From positions 620,001 to 684,000 of the forward strand of contig OX637631.1 in the NCBI GenBank assembly GCA_951802195.1: DNA of 64,000 nucleotides. The letters run 5' to 3'. Made by a program: the position numbers and the translations under genes. The notes beneath the pieces are model-generated. The model had not been told where the DNA came from, made no database searches, and saw nothing but the letters and a program-made list of their open reading frames with translations. This DNA is from Tausonia pullulans. Lineage: Eukaryota; Basidiomycota; Tremellomycetes; Cystofilobasidiales; Mrakiaceae. Below are positions 9,899 through 21,786 of this stretch, in pieces; position 1 is the stretch's first letter; each line of letters opens with the position of its first letter.

Positions 9899-12800
9899 AT
9901 GTTCATTCTCCGACGCATCAAGCCTGAGCGCAACGCTCCGCCTCCTCCCTCAATGCAACCCCTCCACGAGATCGAGATCCAACCGTCGACGCCGAGCTCA
10001 CCGCTGAGCCGGAAGGACTCGAACGCCTCCGTCGGATCCCATGCCTCCCGCCGGTCGGTATCGAGCACTCTCGCCTCGACAGCGTCTGTATCCTCTCGAC
10101 GTGCCCGTCAGCTCGCTGGATGGGTTGGCGACAAGACCCGCCAGGTTTCTGAGCTTGCTCGCTCCCGATCGTGGTCTGTCTCGAGCGGGTACACGAGCAA
10201 ACGGCACAAGGCGTCCAAGTCGAACAAGGACCTGCAAGACGGGCGCGACGCCGTCGGCGCCGCAAGCATAGGGCGCGGCGGACGCTCAGCCGCTAGCTGG
10301 TACAAGGAAAACGTGGAGTCTCAGCGAGCAAGCGGAAGGTCAGCGGGTGTGTTTGAGAATGTCGATGGCGAGGGGGACGACATCGCGGAGAGAGGCGCGC
10401 CAGCTGCTCAGCCTCGGACGCGACCGACCAGCGCGAAGTCGACTTGGCCGCCGTGGGAGGAACGTGAGGCTCTGAAGTCCGGCCCGAGGGCTAATACTCT
10501 CAGAAACAACTGTTCCATAGAGATTAGTCCTCAAAAAGACAGCGATGAGACGCCAGCAGCGAGTAGTGAGTGGGTGTGTTGATGTTGCGCGCCCCACCCA
10601 CCGTCGCGGGCTTCGAGCTAACCAATTTGGCCTCTTCATAGATTCAAATTCCACCGGATCTTCATCCCAGGTGGGTTCAACCGAGGGGGCCGATACTCGC
10701 AGGTATACCTCAGCAGTGCTCGAGGAGAGCAAAAATGCCGTGGTGGACTTGCCCTCGTACGGGCCCGTTGATGGCATCTCCTTTGCGGACCAGCGACGTG
10801 AGCAAGCATCGGTGTCTTTCATTCGAGCAAGCAGACGTTAAACTCAGGTCATGGTTTTGACCTGGACAGTCTCGCTCGAGCTGCTTGGTGTGGTCCCCAG
10901 CCCGCCTTCATTCGACAGCGGCAGGGCTTCCGGATCGCTCTACCGGGATTCTTCTCCCCTCGCTCTCGCCGCTGAGATGAAGCCACCGGTCATCTCAATG
11001 CCGACCAACATCGGCGCAGTAACCTCCCACGTGCGAGAGATCGAAGACGAGGAGGACGACTACCCCGAGGTCGGCCTGAGTCGTATCACGGAGGTCACAG
11101 AGTCGACCGCGACCGAGGATGATTCCTTCATGGAGATGGTCGAAAGGCACCTCTCTGTGGAGGGCGTTCAAAACAACTCTGTCGACTGCGATGACTCCCA
11201 CCTTCCTTCAGGATCTCCGGCGGCATCCCCGTACTCCTGTTCTGCTTTGTTATCTGCCCTGGCTGGGACGCCGAACGAGCTCGAGGGGAGGTCAGTGTCC
11301 ATCGCCGATGCGTCCGTGGTCTCTTGCCCACGATCAACCAGCACGGCGGGCACGACGGACTCAAGCCAGCGCAGCTCTCTCGGACCCGTTCTTCCTACAA
11401 ACAATTCCTTCACACTGGAAGATACAAGCGCATTTGGATTGATCTGCATTGCCCGCAACCAGGACAGCTCCTCCCCCACTCGCTCGTACGAGGGCTACTC
11501 GCTCTCCGTTTTTGAGGGGTATAATGACGACGAGGAAGCGCCCGCATCGCCCCAATCCTCCTCCATCGCTCGCGACCTCATTACTTCGCCGACTTGGGAT
11601 GCTCGGCCACCGGTCAAAGACTCCGAAAAGTCCCTCCAAGAAATCGAGATGGCAGCCCTGGATCGCCATCCATTCGTTTTCCCTTCTCCCCAGCTCGGCC
11701 TACACGATCCCTCTCCATCTCCTTCGCCCTCTCCATATAAATCGGCGGATCATCAGATTGAAGAGCAGCGCTTCAACCTTCGCCCTCTTTTCGAACTCGA
11801 GGTCAAGCCTCTCGCCACCCCCATCCGCAACACGACGCTCAACCGCGCGTCCCGACCTCGGCGCTCTTCGTACCCTCCGCTCGACAGTGCACGAGCCGCC
11901 TATCGCGACCTCGCCAGCCGCCATCCAGAGCTCGATCTGAGCAGCGAGTTTGAAAATTCCGGAGAACCCTCGATGACTGAGTCATTTTCGGGTCTCCCAC
12001 GGCCAGTTCCTCGTCCCCAGTTTGATTCCGAGGATACCTTCCTGTCGACGGGTTCTCTTCAAGGTGGCTGGCTTTCGCCTGGAGAAAATGCCGATCAATC
12101 GGAAGCCTCCATCTCCCTCGCCCCATCAGACCTCTCCTTCGACGTCGAGGACTTTATGAAGGACGTTCGGGCCTTCTCCACCCCTTCCCGCCACGAGGCG
12201 GCTCTGCGTAAAACCCTCGCGCAGCCGCTCTCATCACCGACGGCCTCTCCAACGACGGCCGGGATTGCCGCCGACACAAACGTAGATGCTCTCGCGCGGA
12301 AGGGAGAGAAGCTGCTACACAAGATTCGGGCTGGCATGGTTACCTGGGGCAGCGACCTCGACAGCACCGATGACGACAGCTCTCCTCTGCATCATCGTCG
12401 GCACTCCATGGAGGGCTCCTCTTATGCAAGCTCGCTTAGTCTAGATCTTGGACGGACGAGCAATGCCCCTTCCGGTATGCTCTTCCCCGAGCGGGGGCTC
12501 TATGAGCGACATGGAGCTCCCTCTCCAGAATCGAGCGTCGATCAGAATAGCGCAGTGACATCCAGCTCCTTGAGCTCTCTTCCAATCCGTGTGACTCCTT
12601 TGCGGATGGAGCCCACTCAAAGACTGGAGAAAATGAAGAGGCCAAATAGCCCCAAGATCAGCAGCCCTCTCGCAAGAGGAACCGGCTTCTCGAGCCCTGG
12701 TGCGTCTTGTCTCCCTGACTCCAGCTCTGTTCTTTCGAGCTGGACCTGACTGACCCCTTTCTCGTATCTAGAAAGCCCAGATGGTTCTCAAAATTTCCAT

Positions 12801-13333
12801 AGCACTTATATGAGTCGGAGCCTCTCACTGATGAAAATTTTCGCTTGCCTCTATAGAATTGTCTTCCGGCCCCCGCGGAAAAGAAAACCGTCGACCGCCC
12901 GAGCCCAAGTCGCCAACCAAACTCACCAGTAAGTCCCGATTTGCCCATATTTCTAGAAGCAGAGGCGTGTCTTTGACTTGGTGTCCTGCTCTTCGTAGCC
13001 CAAGGCTCGATGATCCCTCGGCTCACGACCAGGCAGCCTCTCGGCAACTTTCCCTCGGACCGTAAGCCTCATCGTTGAGCATCATCTCTGGCCCCGCTCA
13101 GATGTTGACGTCTTTTCTTCTGGTCCTAAGGATCCTCCTTCCCCACTTTTCCTCGACCAATATCTCCAGCACCATCAACACCGGCCAACAAAAACTCACT
13201 CGTTTCATCGTCCTCTGAGTTCTCTGGACCTGTCTCAGACGCTTTGAGTCCGACTGGTGCGGCTCTAATGGAGCGAGCGAGGACGAAGCGAGAGCAGCGT
13301 TCGGCACCGAAGGGGACGAGGGGTAGGCTCTGA
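9899..13333 (+). CDS. Serine-rich protein of unknown function
   Basis: I do not recognise a family. Proposed exons: 9899-10565, 10642-10797, 10848-10887, 10919-12699, 12857-12928, 12999-13061 and 13131-13333 (about 993 residues). The start at 9899 gives MFILRRIKPERN; an upstream in-frame ATG at 9779 is possible. The product is Ser/Pro-rich and disordered, with a basic stretch QLAGWVGDKTRQVSELARSR, an acidic patch EIEDEEDDYPEVGLSRITEV and one hydrophobic/charged segment (FDVEDFMKDVRAF to GEKLLHKIRAGMVTWGSD) that could be a folded or interaction motif. A basic tail (GAALMERARTKREQR) ends it. The joint at 10888-10918 would be a 31-nt intron, so the true structure there is uncertain. It converges on HOP2 with 155 bases between the stops. 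Confidence 0.6.
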
Positions 13334-13488
13334 GCGCGAATGAGGGGCGGATAGGATGAGGAGCATCCTTGGACTCGAGGTTGAAGGGGGAGAGGAACAG
13401 ACGCTTGCTGAAGATCAGAGTAGAATGTAGGGGATACGCATATATGCATATATATTGTCTCACAACGACGAACGGCTGGCGACACGCC

Positions 13489-14873
13489 TCATCGCTTGCG
13501 CTTACCGAGTTCCCCGTTTGTGGCACACATCGAACCAGCTTCCAGCATCATGACCTCCTAGAAGTGTGGCCATGGGCGGATTAGCGTTCAGAACATAGAT
13601 GATAGCCTTAGAGGGTACTTGACTGACATCGCTTTGCTGCTCGATCCCTTGCTCCTCTTCCCACTCCCGCCGCTCGGTCTTCCCCTTGTCACCGTGAACA
13701 AGGTCCATCGCTCTAAAACCCAGAAACTATCAGCTCCCATTGAATCTCTCCGGGAAGGGCCAAGAGGACAGTCACTCATACCCGAGGTAGACCTTCCTCC
13801 TCTTCATCCATTCTGCGCGTTCCTTCCGCCAGACGTCGTCAACAGCGAGGAGATCCTCTGGTGAGACAGACTGCTCGCCGGCTCGAAGGGGCGCAAGCCG
13901 AAGCTCCTGGATGGAGTTCTAATGGAATGGAGCAGGGAAAAATATCAGCATGGGGGCCAGAGATAAATTAAAGAATTGGGACGGACTGAGGACTCGAGAG
14001 CTCTGATCTGAGCGACGAGGTCCGGCGTCGTCGGCATGGCAAGGAGAATGCCGAGCTCTGACGTACCACTCCAGATCAGACGGGGATACCTACTGAGTGG
14101 AGCACAAGAAGGGATTGCAAGAACGGCTTCACCAGTCTGCAGCATCTTGCATCGCTTGCGCGTCTCCTCCAGCGGGGTCTGGATCCCGCGGATCTCATCG
14201 TCCAGTCCCTCAAGACCGGAGCTAGCACCGTCTTCGCTCCCTGATTCTGAACCCTGTTCTCTCGCCCGACGAAATCAGCTCATCTTCGGGTGTGATGCGC
14301 GCGCATACACCCAGCCTTCCGAGCTAACCTGCTGAGGAACGACAAAGATGGTCTGCTTGCCTGGCGGAGTCACCCGCATGCATGCAGATCCATCTATCAA
14401 TACATTCCCTCCTTGCCCTGAAGGGACGCTCCAAGAGAGATTTTCAAGCACACCGTAGTCCTTCTTGGTGAGGCTGCCCTTCTCGGCGAGCGTGAGCAAC
14501 GCCTTCTGCGCCGCGGACTTGGAAACGACGTTCTTGAGATTCGCCGAAATGTCGGCTGGAACAAACGTGAGATCCATTTTGGGTCTGGAGCGATGAAGGC
14601 GATCAGACTTACTGGAGGCGTAGGGGCGGTTGACCTGAGAAGAGCGAGCGGGCCGGCAAGGTCAATCAGGGTCACACTGGGAAGTGTCGTGCCTCTGGCC
14701 TATGCCACGGACCCTCTTCAGATATTCGAGGACCTTGGTCTCGGCTGGGTCAGAAGGGTAGGGTGAAGGACCAGTGAATTGACAGATTGATGGGAGATGC
14801 TGCCTGACGCTGCCCAACGCTCACCCTCTTCTCCTTTGAGCGATGCGAGCTTGGCCTCTTTCTTTGGTGACAT
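13489..14873 (-). CDS. HOP2: Meiotic homologous-pairing protein Hop2 (PSMC3IP)
   Basis: Nuclear partner of Mnd1; the heterodimer helps Dmc1/Rad51 filaments capture and invade homologous DNA at meiosis. Ten exons: 14873-14825, 14744-14713, 14634-14613, 14555-14454, 14360-14329, 14253-14133, 14057-13987, 13918-13782, 13712-13628 and 13557-13489, giving 239 residues, near the 217-227 of human and yeast proteins. The winged-helix N-terminus is visible: ETKVLEYLKRVNRPYAST, DISANLKNVVSKSAAQKALL, then KKDYGKQTIFVVPQQ, which matches the YGKQK.Y segment of the family. A heptad-like region (GLEGLDDEIRGIQTPLEETR and on) is the coiled coil that pairs with Mnd1, followed by VDDVWRKERAEWMKRR and a basic end GELGKRKR. 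Ten exons for 239 residues is dense even for this genome. Confidence 0.9.
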
Positions 14874-15102
14874 GATGGGTTTAAGATAGAGCGGATCAAT
14901 TTAGCAAGGGTCAACTAGGAGAGGTGCTCGTTAGGCGGAGACGAACAACAACCGTCAGCCGCCTGACCTTCCCGCCGTTCCCACGCCCCACTCTACCCGC
15001 AGCGGGATGAGTCGGTGACAACCGGTCCACGCACAAACGCTACATGTATGATGAAATGTAAATCTACATAGAGTCCCAAGAGCAAATGTCCTTATCAGAG
15101 CC

Positions 15103-17418
15103 TCAGATTCTCAACAATCGCCGGATGACATCCTCGTTGCCCTCCCGGATGCCCTTCTTGAACGCCCTCCACCCTTTCTCCCCCCTTACGAAGCCCCGTT
15201 TGACCATCTTCCCAACCTCGTTCTCAACCTCGGCGTGTGCTTCATTCTCCTCCCCTCCACCGCCGGCACCTTCGAATTCCTCCGGCAGCTGATACGTCGG
15301 TTCATGCTCGTGGTTGAAGCCGAGCGCAGGAGGGACGTATTTCGTCGAACCAGAGATAAGGTATTTGAGCGCGTGGATCTCGCGTAGGGACGAGGGGCGA
15401 ACGATCGTCGTTGTTGGCCGGAGGTAGGTGTACGACCGAAGGACGCGCTCGGTGACGAGGAGAGGGGTCTCGCACTGCTGGGCCATGGCGACGGTGGACT
15501 GTAGAGCGCGCGGGTGGAAGGTTCAGTTGGGAGACATGGGCCTCGCGAGGCGTGTCACCGGAACTCACAGAGGCCTGGTTGTCGTAATCTATGCGATGGA
15601 GAAGAGACGTTATTCAGCTGAGCTGCAGGGAAAGCTGAAGGTCAACTTACAGTTTCCAAACTCGTTGAAACTCGGCAGAACGACGTCCATTGATCCCCTG
15701 AATAAGCAAACGTTGTCAGCCCATGTAAAATATCGATATTTTGTCCGCCCGGTTCACTCACATGAGATTGAAGAAGTCGAGGTAACTCAGACCCTTGTGG
15801 ACGATGACGACATTCTCGAGCCGCTCGGGGATGAAGTCTGGCGTGCCGGCGCCACCAGCGAGATGGAGGCGGAAGGCGTCCTTGTTGGCCGCCACGAAGC
15901 GGGCCTTCGAGCCCGGAGGCTGCTGCCGGTAACCCCAGACCTCGGCGTCGGCTGTAGGCAAGTATGCGTGTCAAAGTCAGAGAAATTGACAGAAATGGGA
16001 GCAAGTAGACGATGATGACGGACCAGCAATTTCGGCTTCGAGGTCCGCCATGATGTTGACATAATCGCGCCGGGCGACCTCAAAGTTGCCTTGAATGATG
16101 GCGTCGCGGAACTCTAGGGAATGCAAGACGGAGGCAGACAGCATGAGCAACGGCGTGCAGAGCGATCACGACGCGACATCAACGCACTCTTCCCGTCCTT
16201 CCTGCCCCAGTGAATGTCGAGCTTCGTGTCGGGTTCCTGACTCTCATCATCGTAGCTGACCTGGCCCTTGAGACCCGGGATGCCTTTCTCGACATTCCAG
16301 TACTCGTCCCCCCCTCCAGTGTCCTGCTGCTCCACGACGACGTGCTTCGCCGGGAATTCGCCGAGACCATCCTCTTCGTTGCTGAAGATGTACCTGCCCG
16401 TGTGCCGTCCGTGAGAATTGAACGACGGGAGGTGCTCGATGGGGAGGATCGGGATGTGGGCGTGGATTGGGACGTGCGCGTAGCCGAGGTGGTAGTGTGA
16501 CGGCGAGTCGGCCCATTGGAGCTGAGGGAGCATAGACGTGCGTCAGAGACAGGAGAAAGAGAGAATGCGTCACGAAGCCTATGTACGAATCGGTTGTAGA
16601 AGGCCTTGGAGACGCTACGGAAGAGGAGGCGCGGTCAAGAAGACGATCTCGGGTGTGTCCGTACATTCGTGCACCACTCACTGAGAAGAGATTGGCATGA
16701 TCCGCAGTGCGCCCTCCCGTACCCAGTCGGCGCTGTACTTTTGGACCCACTGGTCGTCGCCCGCGTTGTGGACGATACAGACGAGGCTGAACTTACGGTC
16801 TGCCGGGCGGGCGAGCCAGGCCCGGTACAGATGATGTGAGTAGAACGCCATGTCGATCTCGCACGTCCCGAGGACGACCATATCGGCGCCAGTGCCGTCC
16901 CAGCCGGCGTCGACATCCTTGACGAGGTCTTCGGACGGCCAGTAGATGGAGTCTTTGCTCGAGTAGATCCCGAGCTGGGAAAGGACCTGGGTGCCGAGAC
17001 CGAAGCGAAGGCCGCGCGAGTAGATGCGTACGGCGTGCGGGCCGAGCAGCCTCTCGAGCGTGTCAACCACGGACATGTAGACGTCTACAAAGCATGCATC
17101 GCACAAGAGTCAGCAGTCAATTGCAGTCGGAAGCAATGACGGTGCCGGCGGGCTGCTGCCAGGACTCGCGCGTGTCACCGAACGGATGATGAAAGGCGGC
17201 GACTCACCGTCGTGCGCGCCAAAGGATGAGCCAACGATGACCCTCTGCCGGACGAACTCCTCCTTGCCGCCGGCGAGAATCCGGGGCTTGACGTAGGTCG
17301 AGCCGGCGTGGGCCGCGTCTGGGTCGGCCGTCCACCACCGGTAGACGAAGAGCTCGAGGTAGAGGAGCGCCACACAGAGGAGGGCTTTGGCGACGCGCGA
17401 AGCTTGCAAGAAGGCCAT
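15103..17418 (-). CDS. Type II membrane glycosyltransferase-like protein
   Basis: Nine exons: 17418-17208, 17084-16682, 16614-16587, 16521-16188, 16113-16024, 15951-15762, 15697-15651, 15588-15569 and 15498-15103; 572 residues. An N-terminal uncleaved anchor (VAKALLCVALLYLELFVYRW) suggests a Golgi or ER type II protein. The lumenal part has a domain order like GT-B glycosyltransferases: SVVDTLERLLGPHAVRIYSR, ADMVVLGTCEIDMAFYSHHL, FSLVCIVHNAGDDQWVQKY, HVPIHAHIPILPIEHLPSF, and a C-terminal nucleotide-sugar-site-like segment SMDVVLPSFNEFGNYYDNQ followed by TVAMAQQCETPLLVTERVL. This resembles the ALPSxxEG-type end of GT family 1/4 enzymes, but I cannot name the donor, the acceptor or a characterised orthologue. 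It is divergent from MTHFR and upstream of HOP2 on the same strand. Confidence 0.6.
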
Positions 17419-18350
17419 GACGGGGATGGCTTCTCAGAACAAGGAAGGTGCGGGAGGGGAGAGCGAGGGACAGAAGGGCGCGCGAGACAGGCGCGTGCGA
17501 GCAAGAAGGAAGACGGGAGAGACAAGGAAACGGGCAGCAGAAGGGTAGCGGGAGAGAGTGGATGAGAGTCAGAAGGGAGAGGCGAAACCGGCCCTGCGAG
17601 GGCGGACGAGAAGAAGCTGCAGGCGGCTTGAGCTTTGATCTTCGATCAGGTCGAGAGCCCCGCCCGCAAACGAGGGGCGGGTTGGGTTCCGACCGACAAG
17701 CGACAGGGGAAAGAAAGGGATCCCCTCGAACCCCTGGACATGACGCTTTGTCTGTCCGCTCACTTTCTTCCTTGTTTGGCTTGAGAGAGCCTGCCACGTC
17801 CGGGCAGCTTTCGACGGACAACCACGCGCAGATCCCACCCTCCTCGGATTGCACAACGAATCGATGAGGTACGACTGCGGAAGGAAATGATCTGCTTGCG
17901 CTTCAATGTGAAACAGCATCGAAAGGAAGACTGCGGGCACGCCACGAAGACTGGCCTATCAGGCCCAGCAGGAGAAGGTTGGTTTCAAGCTGTGATGAGC
18001 GGTCTGGGAAGCGCGCAACTTGCCTGTGGCAACTCATCATCCTGCGCAGGGTCACCCGTCGAAACAAAAGGCAAAACCGGCTGCGCGCTCTCTCTGCCTC
18101 CTCTCCTCCTCTGGCTCGGAGGAGAGCGAGACCGGAAGCAGGGGCCCAGCGGAGAGCACGCCGCGGTGTCTTTCTGGCCAGGCGAGCGCGAGCACGAGCT
18201 CGCTCTTCGGAGGAGACCCTGCCTCTCCAAAAACGGGCGGGCGTCTCTCTCGAGTCCTTTGCTTTCTTGCCCAACACCCACCATCCTCTGCCACCCCCCC
18301 CCCCTCTCTCCCTTTCCGTCCCCCCTCCTGCACCTCGCCCCCTTCTCGCG
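17419..18350. promoter_or_regulatory. Shared divergent promoter region (glycosyltransferase/MTHFR)
   Basis: 932 bases between two divergent start codons. It is purine-rich next to the minus-strand gene (17440-17600) and C/T-rich just before the MTHFR ATG (18260-18350), so each strand has a pyrimidine-rich leader. No coding signal that I trust. Confidence 0.5.
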
Positions 18351-21143
18351 ATGAAGGTCACTGAAAAGCTCGCCCAGGCGGGCAAGGACGACCGCATCTG
18401 GTGAGTTCCGCCATCTCGAATCCGCACCCTGGGTCGTGTACCGTTGGAATATCGAATGATCCGGGGAAGACGGATTGAGCCGGCCTTCGCCTCCCCCACC
18501 CCCCCCCCCCCCCTCGTCAGAGAGAGACAGCTGATGGCGTTATGGTGGGCTTTTTTCTTTCTCAGGTGGTCGTTCGAATTCTTCCCTCCTCGGACAGCTC
18601 AGGGTACGCTGAGGCCAGACAAGGATGTGACTTGAGTCGCTAGAGAAGACGGGGTCTGACCGGGCTGGCTTCCCGCTCTCTCTCGTCGTCTCCCACTCCA
18701 GGACTCAGCAACCTCTACGACCGAATTGAGCGCATGCGGGCTCTGGGACCGGAGTTTGTCGACATCACTTGGTGAGTCCCGAGGCCAGGGTAGACGTGAA
18801 AATGGCGAGAGAGGCGACAGAACTGACACGTGCGCGCGCGCGTTCTCTCATTCTCGTCCCTCCTCACCCAGGAATGCCGGCGGACGCTCCTCCGACTTGA
18901 CGACGAGCCTCGTCCAGGTTTGCCAGAGCCACATCGGTCTCGAGACAGTCATGCACATTACCTGTGGTACGTTGATCTCGCCCAATGAACGCGCGACGAG
19001 CAGGAGCGCGACCAGAGGCTGATCCTTCCTCCTTCGGGCTCTTGGGCCGAACCCGCTCTCCTTGCGACTTTCAACCACTTTCAGTCGAGAAATCGAAGCT
19101 CGATGAAGCCCTTGACGTACAGTCTTCTCTATGTTCATCTATGCATATCAAGTGCTGACGTCCGTATTCTTTTGCCAGACCGCCAAGGCGCACGGCTGCC
19201 AGAACATCCTCGCCCTCCGCGGCGACCCTCCTGCGGGCACCAACGTCTGGACGCCCGTCGAGGGCGGCTTCTCCAACGCGATTGAACTCGTCAGGTACAT
19301 CCGCGAGCGATACGGCGACTACTTCTGTATCTCCGTCGCCGGTTTCCCCGCCGGGCACCCGGAGACGCTCGCGGGCGAGGAGGATCAGGAGATGGAGTGG
19401 CTAAAGGAGAAGGTCGAGGCCGGCGCCGACTTCATCTTCACCCAGATGTTCTACGATGTCGATCTCTTCCTCGATTGGGTCCGGAGGGTCCGTAAGGCCG
19501 GAATCACCGTTCCCATCGTGCCTGGTGAGTTCCGCTGGGTCGAGTTGACCTCGTTCCCGCCGAGTTCCATCAGGAGCACAATCTGATGGGCTTCTCCCCC
19601 TCCTCCTTCCTTTAGGCATCATGCCCATTCAGTCGTTCGCCACCTTCTCCAAATGGGTCGCCCGGGAAAACATCAAGGTTCCCCAACACTTCTACGACCA
19701 GCTGCTCCCCGTCAAGGATGACGACTCGCAGGTCCGCGCCATCGGCACCAAGCTCGTCGGAGAAATGTGTCGTCAGATTATCGCGAGCCCTGAGGGAATT
19801 CGCGGCCTCCACATCTACACGCTCAACCTCGGCGTCGGAGCTCGCATGCTTCTTGAGGAGGTCGGCCTCACCCCTGCGGTCGAGCAGGTCAACCCGCTGC
19901 CTTGGACGCCGGTATGCCATTCTCTTCGATTGATGGCTTTGAAACGAGTCTCAAGTCTGACTCGACTTTCTCTCTCTTGCTAGTCCCTCACGCCCGCGCG
20001 ACGACAAGAGTCGATCCGGCCCATCTTTTGGGCGAACCGTCAGAAGTCTTACCTTTCCCGAAGTACGTCGTCGATACTTTCTCTCCTTGCGCGAAAGGGC
20101 CTTCGACTGATCGCCTTTATTTTATCTCTCCCTTAGCGGACAATTGGGACGAGTTTCCTAATGGTCGATGGGGTGACTCGCGTTCGCCCGCGTATGGCGA
20201 GTGCGAGTACGGCGAATTTGGCGCGCTTAAGGTCTCCCGTGACAAGGCGTACGATCTTTGGGGTCAGCCTCAGTCGATGGAGGAGATCTGCTCGCTATTT
20301 TCCCGGTTCTGCATGGGCGACCTGGTGCGTTTAGTCTCCGTTGTCCATCGTCAACGAAGCGTCCTGGCTGACACGTGCTTACTTAACAGGCCTCGCTGCC
20401 CTGGTCCGACACGGCGCCGAGCAAGGAGACGAGCGTCATCAACACGCAGCTCGCCAAGATGAACGATCTCGGTTTCCTGACCATCAACTCTCAGCCTGCG
20501 TGAGTGGCTTTCGCCTATGCACCTTTCCTTCCGGCCCTGATACTGACTATGTACTCCCCCGACCTGTCACAGCGTCGACGGCGCTCGGTCAGATGACAAG
20601 ACCCACGGTTGGGGACCCAAGAACGGCTACGTTTACCAGAAGGCCTACCTTGAATTCTTCGTCTCGTCCTCGCTCCTTGACGAGCTCGTCCGCCGTATTG
20701 AGCGCGACCCGCATATCACCTACTACGCTGTGCGTTCGAACTCTCTCTGGGTTTGAGAACAGCCAGACACCCGAGCTAACGCTAAGCTTCTCACTCTTTA
20801 GGTCAACAACCAAGGCGATCTTCGCACCAACAACAACAGCGAGGGCCCTAACGCCGTCACCTGGGGAGTCTTCCCGGGCAAAGAGATCGTCCAGCCGACG
20901 ATCGTTGAGGCGATCTCCTTCATCGCCTGGAAGGATGAGGCCTTCTCGATCGGCCGCCAGTGGGCCAACCTCTACGACGAGGGCACCACGACTCGAGAAC
21001 TGCTTGAGAACATCATGGACACGCACTACCTCGTCAACGTGGTTCATAACTCGTTCAAGGAGGCATCGGCCATCTTTGAGCCCTTCCTCAGCAAACCGTT
21101 CTCGCCCAAGAACAGCAATCCTGGAACGCCCTCCTCTACGTAG
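18351..21143 (+). CDS. MET13: Methylenetetrahydrofolate reductase
   Basis: Cytosolic flavoenzyme reducing 5,10-methylene-THF to 5-methyl-THF, the methyl donor for methionine synthesis. Exons: 18351-18400, 18566-18603, 18702-18771, 18872-18966, 19085-19116, 19179-19524, 19616-19911, 19984-20062, 20137-20324, 20390-20499, 20573-20729 and 20802-21143; 600 residues, as in yeast Met13. The catalytic TIM barrel shows WWSFEFFPPRTAQG, EFVDITWNAGGRSSDLT, VMHITC, HGCQNILALRGDPP, CISVAGFPAGHPE, DFIFTQMFYD and PIVPGIMPIQS. After ANRQKSYLSRTDNWDEFPNG comes the fungal/animal C-terminal regulatory domain (EFGALKVSRDKAYDLWG, GWGPKNGYVYQKAYLEFF, AVTWGVFPGKEIVQPT, HNSFKE). MET12 is the other fungal paralogue, so the symbol is a best guess; the activity is secure. 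Confidence 0.95.
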
Positions 21144-21786
21144 GCTCTAGACTGAACAAAAGGGTCGCCGACGTGCGGCGTTCATACCCCTTCTGATCAG
21201 GTACGATAGTTTCTCAAGTTTGGAGTTTTTCGATGCTGCCAGTCTTCCCAAGCTAACTTTCTCCCCTTGAATCCAGATCTCGTTCACTCGCTCCCCCCTC
21301 GCTCACTCACCCTTTGGCGGGGCGCCATCCTCTCTTGCTCTCTTTATTCTCCAAGCCCCCCACCCCCAAGAGGTTCCTCCCTCTTCCTGCTTAGACCGTA
21401 CATCTCTTTCTTTTGCATACGTCCCACGTCTTCACGACCCTGTCCTCCCCAAGCTCTCTCTCCGCCGTCCATCCAATCATGATATTGCATCGTTTTTCCC
21501 TCATCCCTCATTCCTGCTTTTTTTTCTTACTTCTTAACCTTTGTCTCTCGCTCCGTCCGTACGTGATTTTGTTGTTTGCTTTAGAAGAGATTTACCATGG
21601 TTCAACACCCTTAACGACGGCTATCTCTCCTCTGCGAGCCTGCCCTGCCCTGTGCGCCGGCCCGATTCCCGCGCACAAGCGAGAGCCAACGAGAGCTCTC
21701 GCCTCGCGCTCGAAGTCGTCGCCCCTCTCCCCTCTCTTCTCGCTCCTTGAACGGCCATCCACCGCAACTCTTACCCTCCCCCGACC
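21144..21786. other. Intergenic region, MTHFR to NDUFB8
   Basis: 643 bases with no supported gene. It holds the MTHFR 3' region, T/C-rich runs (21290-21560) and the promoter of the complex I gene. Confidence 0.5.

Noticed and set aside
10851-12727. The long plus frame as a separate gene starting at 10851
   Set aside because: Upstream exons with proper GTGAGT/TAG boundaries lead into it and the product continues the same Ser-rich composition, so it is taken as part of the 9899-13333 gene, with the uncertain joint noted.
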